From an uncultured Caldilineales bacterium (GTDB lineage Bacteria > Chloroflexota > Anaerolineae > JAAEKA01): DNA of 64,000 nucleotides. The position numbers and the translations under genes are program-made. This document shows, piece by piece, positions 60,800 through 64,000 of the stretch. How positions within the stretch are numbered: position 1 is the stretch's first letter; every line of letters begins with the position of its first letter. The DNA lies in NCBI GenBank assembly GCA_937907455.1, contig CALESQ010000081.1:1-64000 (forward strand), in the 5' to 3' direction. Under the pieces are notes generated by a model. That model did no database searches. It was not told the DNA's origin and worked only from the letters and a program-made list of their open reading frames with translations.

Positions 60800-61939
60800 A
60801 TGAGCAATGACATCATTCAAGCGCAGTACGACACCCTGAACGACGTGGCACGGCGCTTTGGCGGCCAGGCTCAAGCCAACCGCGAGATGCTGGCCGCGGT
60901 GCGTCGTACCATGCAGCCGCTGCAAGCTGGTGCATGGCAAGGGCGCGGCTCCACAGCCTTTTTCAACGAAATGAACAGCGAGCTGCTGCCCGCGCTCAAT
61001 CGTCTGGTAGCCGCCCTGGAGCAGGCACAAACAATCACCACGGCCATTGCCCGCCTGGTGCGCCAGGCTGAAGAAGAGGCGGCGCGTCCCTTCCAGGGCC
61101 GTGATGGGGCCAGCGCCAACAGCAACAGTGCCGGTGATGGCGCAACGGCTGCCCCCGCTGCTGGCGCTGACAGTGCGGCTATGCCCACACCGATGGATAC
61201 AGCCAGCATTTTTGCCCCGGCTTACATGGATAGTCTCATCGGCTTGCAGGTGCAGGGCGCCGACAGCGCAGCACTCAACCGCGCCATGGAGACGCTGGCA
61301 GGCACCCCCTCGCCGCAGCAGGTGGAGCAGGCATTGGATCAGATCGCCCAGGCGCGCGGCGTGCCCCGCGCCGAGATCGAGGCACAATACCAGCGTTATC
61401 TATCGCTGCGCGACGAAGCGACACGCATCGCCGCAGCCAAGGGCATGGAGTCTATCCCCGCGACCAACCAGTTCCTGCACGATGACTTCATGGGCAGCAC
61501 CACGCAACTGCGCTACGGCCAGGTGGTAGGCGACGCTCTGGGCATTGACCCGGTGTTCGGTGCGCTGCTGAACCCCACTGGCGGGCTGGTTGGCCCCGGC
61601 AACGCCGCAGTGGACCTGGGTGACAGTGCTTTGGGCTATCATGGTGTGGTACACGATGCCGCAGGCTATCTCTACAACTATCACAACATGGGGCCGGGCT
61701 ATAACTACCTCGGCCTGGAAAACCGCGATACCAGTAGCCCCCTCACCGGCCAGCAGGCGGGCATTCAGTACTGGACTGACCGGCTTGATTCGGGCTTTGT
61801 TGAATCGACGCTTTCCAACACCGGCGGAACCCTGCTGGGTGTGGCTGAAGACGTTAAAACCGGCGTTACCAAAGCGATTGACGTGGTTAGCGACGGAGCC
61901 GGACGCGTCGTTGACTGGTTCGGTGACCTGTTCGACTGA
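60800..61939 (+). CDS. WXG9: WXG100 effector with PLA2-like C-domain
   Basis: 379 aa, intact, no trunk. WXG module residues 1-97 (GAWQGRG), Ala/Asp/Ser linker, a helical middle (QQVEQALDQIAQARGV), and a C-terminal region DLGDSALGYHGVVHDAAGYLY...YHNMGPGYNYL (~residues 275-310). The HD pair in GVVHDAAGYL resembles the His-Asp active site of phospholipase A2-type toxins, but the flanking Cys residues are absent. Activity is inference. Followed by an EspG-like gene and a lipoprotein. Confidence 0.78.
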   Translation: MSNDIIQAQYDTLNDVARRFGGQAQANREMLAAVRRTMQPLQAGAWQGRGSTAFFNEMNSELLPALNRLVAALEQAQTITTAIARLVRQAEEEAARPFQGRDGASANSNSAGDGATAAPAAGADSAAMPTPMDTASIFAPAYMDSLIGLQVQGADSAALNRAMETLAGTPSPQQVEQALDQIAQARGVPRAEIEAQYQRYLSLRDEATRIAAAKGMESIPATNQFLHDDFMGSTTQLRYGQVVGDALGIDPVFGALLNPTGGLVGPGNAAVDLGDSALGYHGVVHDAAGYLYNYHNMGPGYNYLGLENRDTSSPLTGQQAGIQYWTDRLDSGFVESTLSNTGGTLLGVAEDVKTGVTKAIDVVSDGAGRVVDWFGDLFD

Positions 61940-61950
61940 GAGGCTATATC

Positions 61951-62715
61951 ATGACTCTGTCACGCACCATTCACTACCCGGTCGTGCTGACACGCGCCGA
62001 GATGGCCTTTTTGCTTTCCCTCACCGGCGTGCAGACATTGATCGGCTTGGAAGATAAAGGCTTGTTCCCGGCGGATACCGATGGCTGGCAGGCGCTTTTC
62101 CTGCAAGGCCGCGCCGAGCTGGAAAGCCATGGCTGGCTGGAGCAGCGCTCCGGCAGCGTGCAAACGCAAATAAACGAAGAGCTGCTGATCATCATTGCCA
62201 CCATTGCCGCGCCGCGCCGCGTGTTGGTGACCACCCTTGATAGCCCCAACCGCCCCGCACAAAGCGTCACCCATTACCTGGCCAGCCGTGTGGTTGAGGC
62301 CAGTTTCGACGGCGCGCGCTATCATTTGGCTACCTTGGCTTCACCGGATATCATGGTAGCTCGCCTGGCTGCTACGTTAGAGCTGCCCGTGCAGCCGCCG
62401 CCCTGGGACGAGTTCATGCTATCGCGCGAGCGTGCCAAAAAGGCCGCAGCCGATCCTCAGCCCGAACAACTGGTGCAGATGGGCGTTCCCCCGGCCAGCG
62501 CTTTGCCTTTTGCCCGTGCCTTGCACAGTGAACGTCGCGCCCGGTTGCAAATGCTGCACCTGAACTACGGTCAGGTAGAGACCAGCCACCGCTTCAATGC
62601 CTTGCTGGGCGAAGATCAAGATGACTGGTTTGTGCTGCCTGCCAACGGCGCAGGTTTGCGCGTGTGTCCTGCTTCGGCTCCCGCTCTGGCTGAACAAATC
62701 AAGGGGTTGTGGTAA
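61951..62715 (+). CDS. EspG-like putative ESX chaperone (family member 7)
   Basis: 254 aa. GAGAGG SD. YPVVLTRAEMAFLLSLTGVQ at the start; WLEQRSGSVQTQINEELL and WFVLPANGAGLRVCPASAP later. Most divergent member, keeps the N-terminal pattern and size. Serves the WXG9 cassette by position. Confidence 0.55.
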   Translation: MTLSRTIHYPVVLTRAEMAFLLSLTGVQTLIGLEDKGLFPADTDGWQALFLQGRAELESHGWLEQRSGSVQTQINEELLIIIATIAAPRRVLVTTLDSPNRPAQSVTHYLASRVVEASFDGARYHLATLASPDIMVARLAATLELPVQPPPWDEFMLSRERAKKAAADPQPEQLVQMGVPPASALPFARALHSERRARLQMLHLNYGQVETSHRFNALLGEDQDDWFVLPANGAGLRVCPASAPALAEQIKGLW

Positions 62716-62716
62716 A

Positions 62717-63109
62717 ATGAAGCCCCTGCTGCTTGTTTTTGCTCTCGTCGTGCTTACCTCGTGCCATGCCATGAACACAGACCGAATTCACATTCGCCTT
62801 CAAAATGACAGTGCGGTTGATCTGGAAAACTTTTGGCTGGGCGCCGGTTCCGGAGCCGGTGGGCCGGGCAGCCGCGCCTTTGGTGCAGTGGCTGCCGGTG
62901 AAACCACGCCCTACCGCGCCATCAAGGCCGAGTTTGGCGCGTACAGCAACTATAATTTCATCACCGCTGACCGGCAGCGTTTTCTCGGTTCGCCTTTTGA
63001 TCAGGCAACTTTTGGCCAGGTTACGCTGTCCCCCGGCTACTATACTTTTGTGCTTACCATCAGCGGCGATGCCGCGTCTGTTGCCATTGTGTCCGACTCA
63101 GCACCCTGA
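62717..63109 (+). CDS. Small lipoprotein, candidate immunity for WXG9
   Basis: 130 aa. Starts 1 bp after the EspG-like stop. Short signal peptide with lipobox VVLTSC (Cys 16). Beta-rich body (IHIRLQNDSAVDLENFWLG; GYYTFVLTISGDAASVAIV). Similar in layout to the lipoprotein at 53830; an extracytoplasmic immunity role against a lipid-active effector fits. Confidence 0.65.
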   Translation: MKPLLLVFALVVLTSCHAMNTDRIHIRLQNDSAVDLENFWLGAGSGAGGPGSRAFGAVAAGETTPYRAIKAEFGAYSNYNFITADRQRFLGSPFDQATFGQVTLSPGYYTFVLTISGDAASVAIVSDSAP

Positions 63110-63129
63110 TTAATAGCGGGGGAGAAAAC

Positions 63130-63158
63130 TTCATATCTTTACGTCTTCCGGTTATAAT
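63130..63158 (+). promoter_or_regulatory. Promoter of the VWA gene
   Basis: TTCATA, 17-bp spacer, perfect TATAAT (63153-63158), about 60 bp before the start codon. Confidence 0.65.
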
Positions 63159-63218
63159 GTCGCCGTATACTCCGGTTCAGCCGTATTGACACGCTATCAG
63201 CAGGGATGAAACGTCGGA

Positions 63219-64000
63219 ATGATGAAAAAATACCTCATCGGTTTGATATTGTTGCTAAACTTGCTGCCTTTGCCAACGGCAGTCTATGCTCAGTCGCCGG
63301 TCACGCCGCAGGTGATCAGCACCGTGTCGCAGCCCGGCGCTGACTCGCTGGGGCTGGAAGTTTACTTTGTCATCACGGATAGCGAAGGGCGGCCTGTGCT
63401 GGAACCCAATTTGGAGGAAGCTACCATTCAGGTGGTGGGCAGTGCCAGCGAGCCGATTCCCGCCAGTGTGGGTGATCCGGCCAGCACGCTGTATGTGGCG
63501 CTGCTGCTGGATGTCAGCGGCAGTATGCAAAACGTTATTGGCCAGGTGCGCAGCGCGGCGATGGAGGCTCTGAAAACGCTACCGGCCAATGCCCGCGTGT
63601 CGGTGATCGCCTTTAGCGACAAAATCAGCGTTATCAACGAATTTACCGGGGATTTCAACGAGGTGCAAAACCGCCTTCAGCAGGTGCGTGCGGTGCCCAA
63701 CGGCCCCACCTGTTTGTATGATGCCGTGTGGGATGTGATTGACCGGCTGGATCAGGCGGCAGCCCGTCCGCAGGATCGCCGTGCCTTGATCCTGTTCACC
63801 GATGGTCGCGACGAAAGAGGCAATGGTCAGGCGTGCAGCGTGCATACCCTGCTGGATGCAGTGCAAAAGGCGCAGCGCCAGCCCGCTACGCCGCTGCACA
63901 CCATTGGTCTGTGTACGGCTAACTGCGCCAACATCAACGGCTCAGAACTGCGTGAGATGGCCGGCGCTACCAGTGCATTCGCTGCTATCGGCGGCCAAAC
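63219..64000 (+). CDS. Secreted VWA-domain protein (partial, runs off the end)
   Basis: At least 260 residues. Tandem Met start (MMKKYLIGLILLLNLLPLP) followed by a signal peptide ending near VYAQ. A von Willebrand A domain begins about residue 95 with the MIDAS motif DVSGSM and continues to LILFTDGRDERG and TIGLCTANCANI. The 3' end is outside the window, so length and other domains are unknown. Not obviously part of the effector array; has its own promoter. Confidence 0.85.
   Translation, partial: MMKKYLIGLILLLNLLPLPTAVYAQSPVTPQVISTVSQPGADSLGLEVYFVITDSEGRPVLEPNLEEATIQVVGSASEPIPASVGDPASTLYVALLLDVSGSMQNVIGQVRSAAMEALKTLPANARVSVIAFSDKISVINEFTGDFNEVQNRLQQVRAVPNGPTCLYDAVWDVIDRLDQAAARPQDRRALILFTDGRDERGNGQACSVHTLLDAVQKAQRQPATPLHTIGLCTANCANINGSELREMAGATSAFAAIGGQ

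Noticed and set aside
60502..60810. Three overlapping open frames before WXG9
   Set aside because: They arise from a stop-free tandem repeat; the same peptide pattern occurs in all frames and there is no SD.
39068..63109. Type VII secretion ATPase within the array
   Set aside because: No protein with FtsK/SpoIIIE Walker motifs is encoded there; the HerA at 19596 is a repair-type translocase with a NurA partner.
1..64000. tRNA or rRNA genes
   Set aside because: No cloverleaf-like or rRNA-like stretch was recognised by eye; a covariance search was not possible.

Overview
The window looks like a chromosomal segment of a Chloroflexota bacterium (class not determined). This rests on gene content, not a search: a secreted protein ending in a long Thr-Pro linker plus a YLPLLLR-type tail, a fused CrtYc-CrtYd-type lycopene cyclase beside cytochrome P450s, a HerA/NurA pair, a fused PP2C-like/beta-propeller membrane protein and many WXG100-type proteins. 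The DNA is G+C-rich except for one visibly A+T-rich toxin/immunity pair.

1-17430, mostly minus strand: a secreted glycosidase-like protein; an overlapping operon pfkB-parA-parB-methyltransferase; a divergent plus-strand pair (SDR/DUF2867 fusion and MenA-like prenyltransferase); a lipid/carotenoid run (UspA, P450, GT2, lycopene cyclase, PlsY, ICMT-type methyltransferase); an LCP cell-wall ligase and a PP2C-like/propeller protein, each followed by a clear intrinsic terminator.

17500-37371, mostly plus strand: nurA - small gene - herA; a decayed type I restriction-modification locus (hsdM and hsdS scraps, an intact DUF262/DUF1524 nuclease, a truncated YgjP-like protease); tsaD; a phosphoesterase; a second P450; a CcrM-like methyltransferase with a CPA2 antiporter and a PII-like protein; GT2; M32 carboxypeptidase; PAP2 phosphatase; RNase J.

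37400-63110 is the exciting part: about 26 kb of type VII (ESX-like) polymorphic effectors. Nine WXG genes share an almost identical N-terminal module, and four also share a pre-toxin trunk, with unrelated C-termini (alpha/beta hydrolase, PD-(D/E)xK-like nuclease, glycine-zipper membrane domain, PLA2-like His-Asp domain, and others). They are followed by specific small immunity candidates, lipoproteins, or members of a seven-copy family that resembles the ESX chaperone EspG. Three WXG genes are disabled by stops or frameshifts. Fragments of immunity genes and toxin tails lie between cassettes. Six cassettes are preceded by the same ~70-bp element, which carries two direct repeats of TTCACGAAAAATTCA or close variants and an invariant TGnTAAGAT, followed by octamer arrays of different length at each locus. 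This looks like a recombination-driven effector diversification locus with repeat-tuned leaders. No secretion ATPase (EccC/EssC) is visible in the window.

63219-64000 holds the start of a secreted VWA-domain protein that runs off the end.
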